From Streptomyces phyllanthi (GTDB lineage Bacteria; Actinomycetota; Actinomycetes; Streptomycetales; Streptomycetaceae): a DNA stretch of 39,456 bases. Shown piece after piece: positions 25,023 to 34,908 of this stretch; position 1 is the stretch's first letter, and the number at the start of each line of letters is the position of its first letter. The stretch is taken from contig NZ_VJZE01000031.1 in the NCBI RefSeq assembly GCF_009377205.1, positions 1-39,456 on the forward strand. Direction: 5' to 3'. The notes under the pieces were generated by a model. It was given only the letters and a program-made list of their open reading frames with translations, was not told where the DNA came from and searched no databases. A program made the translations under genes and the position numbers.

Positions 25023-28000
25023 GGGTTCGGTACCTCCTGCTTCACCGGGTCCCACTTCCCAGCGGCGACCGCCGCATCCAGCCGCTCCTTGAAGTGAGCA
25101 TGCGCCTCGCGCATCTCGTCCTCGCGTTTCGCCTGGTAGAAGGGGGCGCGGTATCCCTCGGGCACGGGCGCGTCGTCGGGGTCCTTACCGTTCTCCACAG
25201 CCGTCCGGTACGGCTCGAACTGCTTCCACGACTCCTTTGTCTGCCGCTGCCCGATCGTCCGCGCGTTGCCAGCGATCTTCCAGCCATCGGCGTCGAACCA
25301 GGTCACGGCCTCGTACTTCTGCAGTACGGGGAAACGGCCCCGGTACGCGGCGATGAGCGCGTCGGCGTCCATGCCGAGCCATACGGCGACGAGGGCGTCG
25401 ATCTCTACGAGGGCGGAGCGGCGGGCGCGTTCCGTGCGGAGGGGGGTGTCGGGGCGCCAGTCTTGGGTGACGTCGTTCAGAGGTTGAAGTCCAGGCCAGT
25501 TGCGGGCCCAGGGCTCCTCATCGCGCCAGGAGGTGTCATATAGGTCGGACCAGAGGTCGGCATAGGCGGTAGTGAGGCAGTTGAGGCGAAGGGTGCGGAG
25601 TAGGAGGGCGGACGTTAGCGGGTGGTTGGCGGAGGGTGCGGGCAGGGCGCCGGCCCGGCCAACGTCAAGGTGTCCTGTGCCTGTAACGCGCAGCAGGTAG
25701 TCGACGGGAAGCGAGGCCCACATCCCGGCCAAGAGAGCGGTCATGTGGTTGTCCAGCGCCCAAGCGCTGCGTACACCATGCGTGTGTGCTGTGCCGGGCG
25801 GCACAAGCGCTGGATAGAGGCTGCGCTCAGTGTTCGGCGCAATCATCTCGCGCCACGCAAGCCGAGGAAACACGACATACCGCCGCCGCGCTCGCTCCAC
25901 CAGCACGGCATCGATCTGCTCGGCTGTCACCCGCTCCTCGGGGGTGCCCTTGTCGTGAGCAACCTTGCGCCGAGCGCGGGCGATCGCCTCGTTGTTCGCC
26001 CGCAGCCGTGCAAGCGCACGTTGGTCGATCCATCGATCCTGCGCAGTCAGGTACTCGCGATTCCTGCCAGCTGCCCTTACGTACTCCGTGTCAGGCACGA
26101 AGTCCGGCGCAAGGGCGACTAGATCCGCGCCGTAGGGGTCATTGCTGTTGGCATCATGCCGCTTGAACACCGGCGTGGCGACGCTGAACTGGGTGCCCTT
26201 GAGGATCACCCGGCGCCACCCCTCCGGCTGGTACTCCTGGCCGGTGTTGGGGTCTGGGCGGTTGTAGTCGATCAGGTTGTCTCTCTTGGCGTTGGTCTCG
26301 TTGTAGCCCTGTGAGATTTGAGGAGACATGGCCCCAAGCCGCACCGGATAATTCGCCAACGCCTCGATCGCCGCCGCCTCCCCGGTGCTCACCGGGAACA
26401 GCAACCGAGCCTGCTCGACCGGTTGACCGCTCTCGTCCAACAGTCGCTGCCATACGGCAAGTTGATGCGCATCGACCCGCACAACCCTTGCCGAATGAGG
26501 CCGCTCATCAAACTCCCCGTTGCGGTACCGAATCCCCGGCACCTCTCCGGAACCGTCATGCTTGGCGGAGTTGCGCAGCGCGTCTGCGGAAACCAGCCAG
26601 GAGAGGTGGTCGAAGCCGATCTCCCCCGGCTGCCCGTAGACGTGTACTCCGAAGTGGGCTGTGTGGCCGACCGGTTCCGGGAAGAAGCGCTGTCCGGCGT
26701 TGACGAAATCGCCGTGAATACGAAGCCTCTGATAGGACGCCTCGCGGAGCTTCCCCTCCTTGTCTCCAGTGAAGTGGGTATCCGGATGCACTATCCCGGC
26801 AGTCCCCTCCGCCGACCTGTGCGCCCACACCTGCGACATGAACGCCCGATACAGATCGGGCCGCGTCCCACTGAGCAGTGGATACATCTGTGGCGAGCCG
26901 AACAACGCGGACTGCGCACTGATGTTCGTCAGCTCGCCCAGCACATACCGCCGGGCCTTCTCCTTCCCAAGGACCTCCCGCCGCCGCCGTTCCTTCTCCG
27001 CAGCCGATGCCTTGGCCTCCAATTCAAACCACGGCTCATGCTCCGCGAGCACGGCCGACTCTTTCCACTCGGGCCGAACCCACGGCGGATTCCCCACCTG
27101 CAAGTCGAAGCCCCCACCCTGCGCGAACACCAGGGCGAACTCCAACTCCCAGTGCAGGAAGCCCTGCTCCTCGGCGATGTCCCGCACCACCCGAAGCCAC
27201 GGGAACCGGTCCTCCGGGTTGCCGGCGTCCATGCCCATGAAGCCGGGCAGCGTCTCCTCGAAACCCTTCAGCTCGTCGAGGCTCTGGAACCCGTCGACGA
27301 GCGTGTTGCCGTCGGGCACGTCGGCCGTGCCGAGCATCGCCTCGAGGAACTCCAGCCAGTCATCGAGGTTCTTGAGGGGCCCGACGGCCCGCCGTGCCGG
27401 CGCTTTCGGTTTCGTCGGAGCCGTCTTGACCTTCTTCGGGATGATCTCCCTCACCTCGACGGCCTCGTCCCGGAGGTCGTCGAAGGAAGTCTGCTCCGGC
27501 CCCATGGCGAACAGTGCCGACACCTCGACGAATCGCGGCGCGGGAACGGTCGGCACCGCCGGTGCCGCCGGGGCCGATTCCTCAGGCTCGACCTGCTCTC
27601 CCGTCAGCGGCACTCCCGCGATCTCACTCAGCCTCTCCGCACCGCTGATCTCGACGCGTGCCGCGTACTCCCTGTCCGTCCCGTCCAGCAGTCCAGCCTT
27701 CTCGGCGGGCCAGAACCACAGCGCGCACCACGCGTCCATGACCTTCTTCAGCCGCCAGTACGGGGTGTCGATGGCGTTGAAGAGGTCCTCCAAGACCTTT
27801 TCCTTCGGCACCGCCTGCTCGGGGTGCTGGAGGAAGGCATACTCCGGGTCGCTCGGGTCGGCCTGCCACACGTCGATACGGCGGGCGATCTCCCGCTCGG
27901 ACAGTTCCATGCGCTTGACGACGGCCGACCACAGGAATTCGACGCGCCGGGCGGCGTCCCGCAGCCGCGTGTACTGCGAGGTCGTCTCCGTCTTCGGCTT

Positions 28001-30520
28001 TCCGGTGCGGGGGTTGATCGCGACCGTACCGTCCTTGTTCAGGTGGGCCGTGCTGCGCTTGGGGCGCTGGAGGATGCCCTTCTTCCAGACGGCGAGCCGC
28101 TCCACTTCCTCCTTCGCAAGGTCCTTGGCCTCCTTCGACCCCGTGACCGCGGCCCAGCCCGGGCACGGCAGCAGGAACTGGTGGACCGCCCCGTCGGGCA
28201 GCGGCTGCGGCTCGCCGTCCTTGAGGAAGGGCAGCGGGGTCGGCGCAAGGGAACCCTTCGCCTTCAACCACGCCTTTTCGGCACCGGCCACGTCCTCACC
28301 CGCGTATACCGCCCGCCGAGCCCCGATGAGCGAGTTGCCGCGGCGCAGGTGCAGACCGAACCAGGGGGCCCGCATGCCGGGGTGCATGGTGTTGAGCCAC
28401 AGCGACACCTCGGCCAGTTCAACGCCGGTGGCGTTGAGGTCGACGCCGTACGCGTTGTGCAGGGCGATGTACGCCTTAGCCTTCTGCTTCTCGGTGATAG
28501 CGGCGGAGGCAGGGATCGTGATGCCGAGCTCTTCCTGACGGCGGCGCAGGTACTCGTCGGCGACCTGGTTGATGGCCTCGTTGAGGAACGCGCCAGAGCC
28601 GAGTGCCGGTTCGCAGACCTTGTACTTCAGCAGCTCCGCAGCTCGGGTCCGGATGACGTTGCCGTCGGCGTCCCGCTTCTGGTCGAGGCGGTTCTTGAGG
28701 GTCAGCTCGACGGTGACCTTGGTCAGCGACTCGGGTGTGTAATACGAGGCGGAGGTCTCCCGGTCGCGCCCCGCAAGCCGGTAGACGAAGGAACCCTTCT
28801 CGTACTTCTTCACGCCGCGCAGGCCTTTGCGGGCGTCCTGCTCGCCGTACTGAACCAGGGACTTGTCCGGGTACTGGTCCTGCTTGCGCGACGGGATGAG
28901 CCAGGAGCCCTGCTCCGGGTCGCCACCGCGGGCCACCTCGCACAGCTCCTCTTCAGCGATGATGCCGGTGTAGGACATCAGTCCCTCGTAGACGGCGCCG
29001 AGCTGGTTGATGCCGAGGTTGCGGTAGGAGATGAAGCCGCCGCGTTCCCCCCGCCTGCCTTTCTTCATGGTGAGCAGACGCAGCACCTCATGCAAGGCCT
29101 CGTTGCGGAGGCGCAGGTCGAGCCAGCGGGGGTCGTTGTCCTCGTCGCTGCGGGGGTCGACGACGCCCCGGCCGATGAGGCGGATGGCGGTCGGCTCGAA
29201 GAGTTCGCTGCGCAGAGGTTCGAAGCGCAGGCCGCGGTCCTCGCTGCGGCGGTCGGCCTTGGCCTTACGGGTCTCCTCGTCGTCGCCGGGCTGGTCGTCG
29301 TCGGCTTCGGTGCCGTACTCGCGGTGGCCGTAGTTGACCTTGTTGAACAGGACGTCGAGGGAGTCGTAGAGGTGGAAGCCTTTCCTGGCCTCCTCCTCGA
29401 CCAGTTCCTCGTCCCGCTCGACGAGTTCACGCAGACGGGCCATGGAGTAGCCGGCCTCGTAGGAGCCGTCGTCGGCGGGGAGGATACCGAGTTCGGGGCG
29501 GGCTTCTGCGTAGAGCAGGAAGAGGATGCGGTAGAGGTAGCGCAGCGCCTCGCGGGTGAGTTCGCGGGGGAAGGGAATCTTGGGGTCTGCGATGTCGGCC
29601 GGGGTGACGTCGTTCTTTGGGTCGGCCATACGGGCCAGGACTTCGTTGGCGATGATCTCGACCGAACGCTGCAGGCCATGGCGCAGTTCGGTGGAGACGC
29701 CGGCCGCGTTGTCACCGGATCCCTTGAGCAGGGCGTCGATCAGACGGCTGGTGTCGTTCTCGCCGGGGCGGAGCATGTCGAGGCCGAACAGGGCGGCGAT
29801 GGTGGCGAGTTCGCCCTGCTGGGTGCGGTCGTTTCGTTCCAGTGCGGCGTCGAGGTTGACCGCAAGATAGCGGCCTTCGTTCCATGCCTGGCGGTCGGCG
29901 AGGACGATTACGCCGCCGCACAGCAGCAGTATGAATCGGGGGTGGGGGCCGCCTGCCTCGCCGAGTTCGCTCTGGAAGAGCCAGGAGGCCATGGCGGTGC
30001 CCGTCTCGTACGCTTCGCTCGCGCCGATACGGAAGGGCTTGAGCAGCCGCCCGGCGCCGCCTGCGTTGAGAGCGGAGTCATTGTCGGCAGCCCAGCCGCA
30101 GTCGAGGGCGACGACGCCGTGGCCGTGGTAGGCGACAGGCAGGGTGTGATCGCGGCCGGCGCGGTGCACGGTGAGTTCAGCTGGAGAGGTGTCGTAGCCG
30201 AGGGCGCGCAGGACCATCTGGTGCCACTCCGCGAGCCGCTTGGTCCACTCGGGGTTGTTGTGCGTGTTGAGGCGTGCTTCGTCCTCGGCATCGTCCTGGA
30301 CACTCTTGGCGAAGTAGCCGCGCATGTCGTCGGCGAGGTACGAGGTGCGCAGAGTACGCAGAAGTTCCCGCGGCGTCTTCCGGGGGTCGTTCTCGTCGCC
30401 CTCGCGCAGCGCCCAGGTGGCGAACATGCCCTTCTTCAGGTCGGTGCCGAGCTGTTCTGCGAAGTAGTGCGCAGAGAGGTACTCGCCGCGGTTCGTGAAG
30501 GAGTCGAATTCGGTGCTCAT
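25019..30520 (-). CDS. Large N6-adenine DNA methyltransferase (DrmMI/PglX-like)
   Basis: About 1833 residues. It starts at ATG 30520 (or the adjacent GTG 30523), overlapping the SNF2-helicase stop. Methyltransferase motif I is CEPALGSGAFLNEAI (about residue 637), preceded by ASYYTPESLTKVTVEL. Motif IV is GNPPWVRPEW (about 1143), the NPPW of N6-adenine enzymes of the Eco57I/PglX type. The first 600 residues are largely helical, and the last 600 probably form the target-recognition part (for example LGAMSPQISQGYNETNAKR). In DISARM and BREX such enzymes mark host DNA so that the rest of the system attacks unmarked phage DNA. The length is greater than typical DrmMI. It is flanked by a DrmD-like helicase and a DUF1998 helicase. 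Confidence 0.88.
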   Translation of the reverse strand: MSTEFDSFTNRGEYLSAHYFAEQLGTDLKKGMFATWALREGDENDPRKTPRELLRTLRTSYLADDMRGYFAKSVQDDAEDEARLNTHNNPEWTKRLAEWHQMVLRALGYDTSPAELTVHRAGRDHTLPVAYHGHGVVALDCGWAADNDSALNAGGAGRLLKPFRIGASEAYETGTAMASWLFQSELGEAGGPHPRFILLLCGGVIVLADRQAWNEGRYLAVNLDAALERNDRTQQGELATIAALFGLDMLRPGENDTSRLIDALLKGSGDNAAGVSTELRHGLQRSVEIIANEVLARMADPKNDVTPADIADPKIPFPRELTREALRYLYRILFLLYAEARPELGILPADDGSYEAGYSMARLRELVERDEELVEEEARKGFHLYDSLDVLFNKVNYGHREYGTEADDDQPGDDEETRKAKADRRSEDRGLRFEPLRSELFEPTAIRLIGRGVVDPRSDEDNDPRWLDLRLRNEALHEVLRLLTMKKGRRGERGGFISYRNLGINQLGAVYEGLMSYTGIIAEEELCEVARGGDPEQGSWLIPSRKQDQYPDKSLVQYGEQDARKGLRGVKKYEKGSFVYRLAGRDRETSASYYTPESLTKVTVELTLKNRLDQKRDADGNVIRTRAAELLKYKVCEPALGSGAFLNEAINQVADEYLRRRQEELGITIPASAAITEKQKAKAYIALHNAYGVDLNATGVELAEVSLWLNTMHPGMRAPWFGLHLRRGNSLIGARRAVYAGEDVAGAEKAWLKAKGSLAPTPLPFLKDGEPQPLPDGAVHQFLLPCPGWAAVTGSKEAKDLAKEEVERLAVWKKGILQRPKRSTAHLNKDGTVAINPRTGKPKTETTSQYTRLRDAARRVEFLWSAVVKRMELSEREIARRIDVWQADPSDPEYAFLQHPEQAVPKEKVLEDLFNAIDTPYWRLKKVMDAWCALWFWPAEKAGLLDGTDREYAARVEISGAERLSEIAGVPLTGEQVEPEESAPAAPAVPTVPAPRFVEVSALFAMGPEQTSFDDLRDEAVEVREIIPKKVKTAPTKPKAPARRAVGPLKNLDDWLEFLEAMLGTADVPDGNTLVDGFQSLDELKGFEETLPGFMGMDAGNPEDRFPWLRVVRDIAEEQGFLHWELEFALVFAQGGGFDLQVGNPPWVRPEWKESAVLAEHEPWFELEAKASAAEKERRRREVLGKEKARRYVLGELTNISAQSALFGSPQMYPLLSGTRPDLYRAFMSQVWAHRSAEGTAGIVHPDTHFTGDKEGKLREASYQRLRIHGDFVNAGQRFFPEPVGHTAHFGVHVYGQPGEIGFDHLSWLVSADALRNSAKHDGSGEVPGIRYRNGEFDERPHSARVVRVDAHQLAVWQRLLDESGQPVEQARLLFPVSTGEAAAIEALANYPVRLGAMSPQISQGYNETNAKRDNLIDYNRPDPNTGQEYQPEGWRRVILKGTQFSVATPVFKRHDANSNDPYGADLVALAPDFVPDTEYVRAAGRNREYLTAQDRWIDQRALARLRANNEAIARARRKVAHDKGTPEERVTAEQIDAVLVERARRRYVVFPRLAWREMIAPNTERSLYPALVPPGTAHTHGVRSAWALDNHMTALLAGMWASLPVDYLLRVTGTGHLDVGRAGALPAPSANHPLTSALLLRTLRLNCLTTAYADLWSDLYDTSWRDEEPWARNWPGLQPLNDVTQDWRPDTPLRTERARRSALVEIDALVAVWLGMDADALIAAYRGRFPVLQKYEAVTWFDADGWKIAGNARTIGQRQTKESWKQFEPYRTAVENGKDPDDAPVPEGYRAPFYQAKREDEMREAHAHFKERLDAAVAAGKWDPVKQEVPNP

Positions 30521-33500
30521 CACTCGGTGCCTCCTTCAGCGGCGGTGTGCGGTTCAAGGACGGCCAGCAGGCGGAGCATCGGTTCGCTGGCCGTCTCCAG
30601 GGACTTGGCCAGTTTCAGCAGCCGCTCGGCGGTTCGGTTGAGCTCCGCTTCTTTCGGGCGGGCGGTGGCGAACAGTGCTTCCTGGCGCCACTTGTCGACC
30701 CGACTGCGGTAGGGGGCGAGGGCCTCGTCGATCTGCTCGCGGTACTTGGCTTCGAGGCCGACGAGATGACGTTGTGCGACGTCGATAGCGGCGGGCACGT
30801 GCGTGCTGAGACCGGGCCGGTCTCGGGGTGTGGCGCGGCCGGGCATGTCCGGGCCGACGCCGTACCGCTCCAGCACGTCTGTGGTCAGTTCCTCCACGAC
30901 CGGGTTGTCGGGGAGACCGGATACGGCCATCCATTCGACGATGGTGGGCTTGCCCAGCGCGTTGGAGTAGATGCCCTGGACCAGGTACGTGGGGCTGTCG
31001 ACCGTTGCGGCGAGCACTGGGGCCTTGTGCCGGCCGATCTCGACAAGCACCTTGTCTGTGAGCCAGTCCAGGACAGGGTGGATGTCAGTGACGTACGAGA
31101 CGTTCGGCCACTGGGACTCGGTGGTCTCCCGTGCCGCCTCCAGGCGCTTGCCGGCGAGCTTCTTGGAGAAGGTGACGCGCATGCGCGCCGGCTCGTTCTT
31201 GCGCGGCATGATCTGCTGCTCGTCCAGGTACGACTTCGGCAGCGCTTTGAGCCGGTACAGCAGGTCCCGCGGAGGTTCGAAGGCAATGGTGCCGTCGTCG
31301 TCACGGCGCAGGGACAGCATGTCCTCGGGGTTGGGGCGGCAGACCTGACGCAGTGCCTCGTTAAAGTAGTCGGCCGTGGAGCGGAAGAGTTTCGGCACTA
31401 CTGCGCGCGCCACTTCGGGGCGTTCGTGGACGGCGCCCACCTGGCCGAGGATATCGGCGAGGAAGGCGGCTCCGCCTTGTCGGGACTGCTTGAGGGATTC
31501 CTCGACCGTGCGTCCTGCGATCAGGTCCTGGGTGAGGCGGTTCTCTTCCTCCCTGGCTCGGTAGAGGCCGGTGACTGCCGCAGCCGATCCCTCCTTCTCG
31601 ATCTTGTGGGCCTCTTCCTCGCGCTTGAGGAGCTTCTCCCCCACCAAGCGGTCATCCAGCGTGCGCGGCTGCCCCGTCTCCTCGTCGGTCCGCCACGGTA
31701 TGTCGCTGGTGAGGATCAGCGCACGGAACTCGGGGCGCTGCTGCTGTCCGTACCGGTCGATTCGGCCGTTGCGCTGCTCGATGCGGATCAGGGACCACGG
31801 CAGGTCGTAGTGGATCAGCAGGTGGCACTGCTGGTGCAGGTTGACGCCCTCGGAGGCGACGTCGCCGGTGAACAGGATGCGTACCGGGTCGTCGCGCAGC
31901 CCGAACTTCTCGACGATGTCCTGCTGTTCCTGGTCCGTGGTGGCCTCACCGTGCATGACCTGCACCGCTCCGCCGAATCCCAACCAGGGCTTCTTCTCGT
32001 CCGGGCTTGCTGTGCGTGCGAAACCGAGGGCGGCCGGTACGGTCTCGGCCAGCCACTTCAGAGTGGGGATGCTTTCGGAGAACACCACGACCCGGGTGTC
32101 GGAACCCGGCCCGACACCCAGGTCGCGCAGTTCGTCCACTAGCGCTTTGCGTTTCGACGAGTCGTTGTCCTCGATCTGCTCGGCGAGGTGCTGCAGGTCC
32201 AGCAACGCGTCCCGCTCCGCCTTCCGTGCTGCTTCGCGCGCTGCCGGGCCTTCGGGCCGCGTCTGCCGTTTGGTGCCGTTCTTGGGCTTGTCGGACAGCG
32301 GACCGTCGAGGGTGCCGATCCGCGTCTTGATCGTCTCCAGAAGGGCCTTGTGCGAGGACAGGAACGATTTCAGCAGCCGGTACGGAACGAGCTGGTGCGG
32401 GCTCACCGACCGTGCCGACGGATCGGCGGGGATCCAGCGTGTGGCCAGCTCCCTGAAGACCGCGAGCTCCCTCTCGGTGGCGGGAACGGGGATGGGTTCG
32501 GACGGGCCGCGGTCCTTCCAGATCTCGTCCTTGATCGACTCCCGTACCTCGGGCGAGGTCTTCGTACGTCGGATATAGAGGTGCTTGAGGTCCCCCACGT
32601 CGTACTGGGTCGGGTTGGCGATCGCGGCCTCGTCCAGCATTCTGACCAGCTCGGCGAACGAGGCGGCATCGCCGTTGTGCGGGGTGGCCGAGGCCAGCAC
32701 GAGTGCGTCGGTCTTGCGGGCCAGCAGGCGGGCCAGCGCGTTGTTCTTCGTGCCGCGGTTGACCAGGTTGTGCGATTCGTCGATGACGACGGCATCCCAG
32801 TCGGTGTGCTCCAGGTGGTGCGCGTACACGTCGCTCTTGAGCGTGTCCACGGAGATGATCACGCGCTTGAAGTACGCGAACGGGTTGCGCCCTGCGGGGA
32901 TGTCCTGCTGGACGCGCTGAATGCCGGTCGAGTCCAGACGCACCAGCGGAATCCCGAACCTGGTCCACAGCTCGCGCTGGAACTGCTCCAGAACGTGCTG
33001 CGGCGTCACGACCAGGATGCGCTCGCCACGCCCGCGCCGGATCAGCTCCGCCAGGAGGATTCCGATCTCCAGCGTCTTGCCGAGACCGACCACGTCCGCG
33101 ATCAGGATCCGCGGCTGCGGGTTCTTCATCGACAGCGCCAATTCCGCTGGCCGCAGCTGGTGGATCTGCTGGTCCATGAGGAAGTTGTCCGCCAGGGCCA
33201 GCCCGTGTTCGGTCTGCGGCAGATACGTCTTCCGCAGGATCGCCTCAAGGAAGAGCCGGGATCGGCGGTGGTTCGGCGAGTCGTCGGGCACCAGCTCGGT
33301 CTCGCGCGGATCCAGCTCCTGCACGACATCCAGCCGGTCGTAGAAGGTCGCGTCCATTCCACGGACGAACGGTGAGATGCCGGTGACCTCAACCATCCAC
33401 CCGTCACGCGTGGACGTGCACTTACGCACGAGCCACAAGTCGTCGCGGATCAGGACCTGCGCGCCCGGCGCGTATCCGCCCGAGGCCAACGGCTGCCCCT

Positions 33501-33579
33501 CCGGCGCGACGTCGTCAGGCTTCCGGGCATCCCCCGCCGCGTCGCTCTGCTTGCCCACGGTTCCCGTCTCGACGCCCAA
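30520..33579 (-). CDS. drmD: DrmD-like SNF2 helicase
   Basis: This 1019-residue SF2/SNF2 protein has Walker A ADVVGLGKTLEIGILLAEL (about 165), a VVTPQHVLEQFQRELWTRF segment, motif II VVIDESHNLVNRGTKN (about 263), and the second lobe ILFTGDVASEGVNLHQQ and IRIEQRNGRIDRYGQQ (about 570-613). The wording of these motifs is that of DrmD, the SNF2-like helicase of class 1 DISARM. The start is TTG 33579, supported by a GGAG ribosome site seven bases upstream; no ATG or GTG with a better site lies before the conserved region. It overlaps the methyltransferase start by one to four bases. It likely remodels or translocates on phage DNA for the system. The symbol is by similarity only. Confidence 0.85.
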   Translation of the reverse strand: MGVETGTVGKQSDAAGDARKPDDVAPEGQPLASGGYAPGAQVLIRDDLWLVRKCTSTRDGWMVEVTGISPFVRGMDATFYDRLDVVQELDPRETELVPDDSPNHRRSRLFLEAILRKTYLPQTEHGLALADNFLMDQQIHQLRPAELALSMKNPQPRILIADVVGLGKTLEIGILLAELIRRGRGERILVVTPQHVLEQFQRELWTRFGIPLVRLDSTGIQRVQQDIPAGRNPFAYFKRVIISVDTLKSDVYAHHLEHTDWDAVVIDESHNLVNRGTKNNALARLLARKTDALVLASATPHNGDAASFAELVRMLDEAAIANPTQYDVGDLKHLYIRRTKTSPEVRESIKDEIWKDRGPSEPIPVPATERELAVFRELATRWIPADPSARSVSPHQLVPYRLLKSFLSSHKALLETIKTRIGTLDGPLSDKPKNGTKRQTRPEGPAAREAARKAERDALLDLQHLAEQIEDNDSSKRKALVDELRDLGVGPGSDTRVVVFSESIPTLKWLAETVPAALGFARTASPDEKKPWLGFGGAVQVMHGEATTDQEQQDIVEKFGLRDDPVRILFTGDVASEGVNLHQQCHLLIHYDLPWSLIRIEQRNGRIDRYGQQQRPEFRALILTSDIPWRTDEETGQPRTLDDRLVGEKLLKREEEAHKIEKEGSAAAVTGLYRAREEENRLTQDLIAGRTVEESLKQSRQGGAAFLADILGQVGAVHERPEVARAVVPKLFRSTADYFNEALRQVCRPNPEDMLSLRRDDDGTIAFEPPRDLLYRLKALPKSYLDEQQIMPRKNEPARMRVTFSKKLAGKRLEAARETTESQWPNVSYVTDIHPVLDWLTDKVLVEIGRHKAPVLAATVDSPTYLVQGIYSNALGKPTIVEWMAVSGLPDNPVVEELTTDVLERYGVGPDMPGRATPRDRPGLSTHVPAAIDVAQRHLVGLEAKYREQIDEALAPYRSRVDKWRQEALFATARPKEAELNRTAERLLKLAKSLETASEPMLRLLAVLEPHTAAEGGTE

Positions 33580-33705
33580 CGCTTACTCCGAATCCTTACT
33601 CACGGCGCGCCCCACGCCGTTTGCCTCACTGGTCTACGTACAGCTCTAAGGCCGCTGCGTACACCCGTCCGCCAAGCTTCTCACCAGGCACCGACAGCGT
33701 GACCG

Positions 33706-34875
33706 TCACAGCACGGCATCCACCGCGTACGCGGCCCGCAGCTCGTCCGCCACCCGCTTTGACGCCGGTGGCCGCCCGCGCGTGGACCGTGCCTTCGGCT
33801 CCGCCTTCGGAGGCATGGCCGGCCGGGCTGGTTCCGGCGTCGGCTCACTGTGCGCCATGGCCTCCGGCTCCGGCTCGTCGGTCTCAGCATCCGGCTGCAG
33901 ACCATCGAGGGGGGAGTCCGGGCCCGCACCATCCGTGATCTTGGCCTGGTCCTCAAGCAGCTTCTCGAAGGAAGGAGACAAGGGGTCTTGGGCGGCGTCC
34001 GGAGTACCGCCAGCGGTGGTCCGGGCGATCAGGGCGAGCCGAGCGTCGGCCGGTGCAAGTCCAGCATTCTTCAGCAGCGTCGCGCAGGCGTCGGCCACAG
34101 CTCCGAGCGTCGGACGTTCCTCAGGAGTGTGGGCGAGCATCGAAGCGATCAGCGGCTTCAGCCCCTCCGGGACGCCGCTCAGGTCCGGCCCGATGTCAGG
34201 GTTGGCCACCTGCACAGCGACAGCCTCCCAGGCCGCCCCGTCGTACGGGTAGTGGCGGGCCGCGGCGTAGAGCAGCACGGTGCCGAGTGCGTACACGTCC
34301 GCTGCGGGCGTCACCTTCGGTTGCCCGCTCGCCTGCTCCGGGGGCATGCAGCGCACCGTGCCGATGATCATGCCGCTGTGCGACAGGGACTCCTTCGCGG
34401 CGTCCATGAACGCGCCCAGTCCGAAGTCGATGATCATGGGGCCTTCCTTGCCCATGATGACGTTCTGCGGCTTGAGATCCCGGTGTAGCAGTCCTGCGGC
34501 ATGCACCGCGCTCAGGCCCTCGGCGAGCAGCGCGCCCAGGCTGGCGACCAGCTGCAACGGAAGGACGTCATACTCGTCCACGCACACCAGGAGCGTACGT
34601 CCGGCCACGTACTCCATCGCCAGCCACGGCCGGTCCGCGAAGGGGTCGGCATCCAGGAAGCGTGCCACCCTGTTCGTGCCGATCACGGTCCGGGCTATGA
34701 GCGCTTCCTTCTCGAAGCGCGCCCGCGTGAGGGGATCCAGCTTGTCGCTCCGGATCAGCTTCACAGCCACCGGGTCACCGCCGGGGGTGTAAGCGAGGTA
34801 CACCTCCCCCATGCCTCCCGAGCCCAGCTCCTTCGCCACGGTGTACCGGCCGATCCGCTCGGGCATCCCCGCCAT
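33706..34875 (-). CDS. Soluble Ser/Thr protein kinase of the DISARM-like operon
   Basis: The Hanks-type kinase domain is complete: glycine loop GSGGMGEVYLAY, VAVKLIR lysine, catalytic loop HRDLKPQNV, DFGLGAFMD, and PPEQASGQ in the APE position, about residues 6-265. A Pro/Glu/Ala-rich tail follows and ends RVADELRAAYAVDAVL. No membrane segment or extracellular sensor domain is present, unlike PknB. The start is uncertain: several in-frame ATG/GTG codons lie at 34866-34908, and I chose ATG 34875 for its GAGGAG upstream. It lies 126 bases before the DrmD-like gene in the same direction. Kinases occur in BREX type 2 (PglW), so phosphorylation could regulate the system or act on the host. Confidence 0.8.
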   Translation of the reverse strand: MAGMPERIGRYTVAKELGSGGMGEVYLAYTPGGDPVAVKLIRSDKLDPLTRARFEKEALIARTVIGTNRVARFLDADPFADRPWLAMEYVAGRTLLVCVDEYDVLPLQLVASLGALLAEGLSAVHAAGLLHRDLKPQNVIMGKEGPMIIDFGLGAFMDAAKESLSHSGMIIGTVRCMPPEQASGQPKVTPAADVYALGTVLLYAAARHYPYDGAAWEAVAVQVANPDIGPDLSGVPEGLKPLIASMLAHTPEERPTLGAVADACATLLKNAGLAPADARLALIARTTAGGTPDAAQDPLSPSFEKLLEDQAKITDGAGPDSPLDGLQPDAETDEPEPEAMAHSEPTPEPARPAMPPKAEPKARSTRGRPPASKRVADELRAAYAVDAVL

Positions 34876-34908
34876 TTGCCGCTCAGCACTCCTCATCCCT
34901 GCCCGCAC

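Noticed and set aside
26318..30712. A 1464-residue plus-strand open frame opposite the methyltransferase
   Set aside because: It is the antisense of a gene with clear motif I and motif IV. Its translation is low in conserved features, and long antisense frames are expected in GC-rich DNA.
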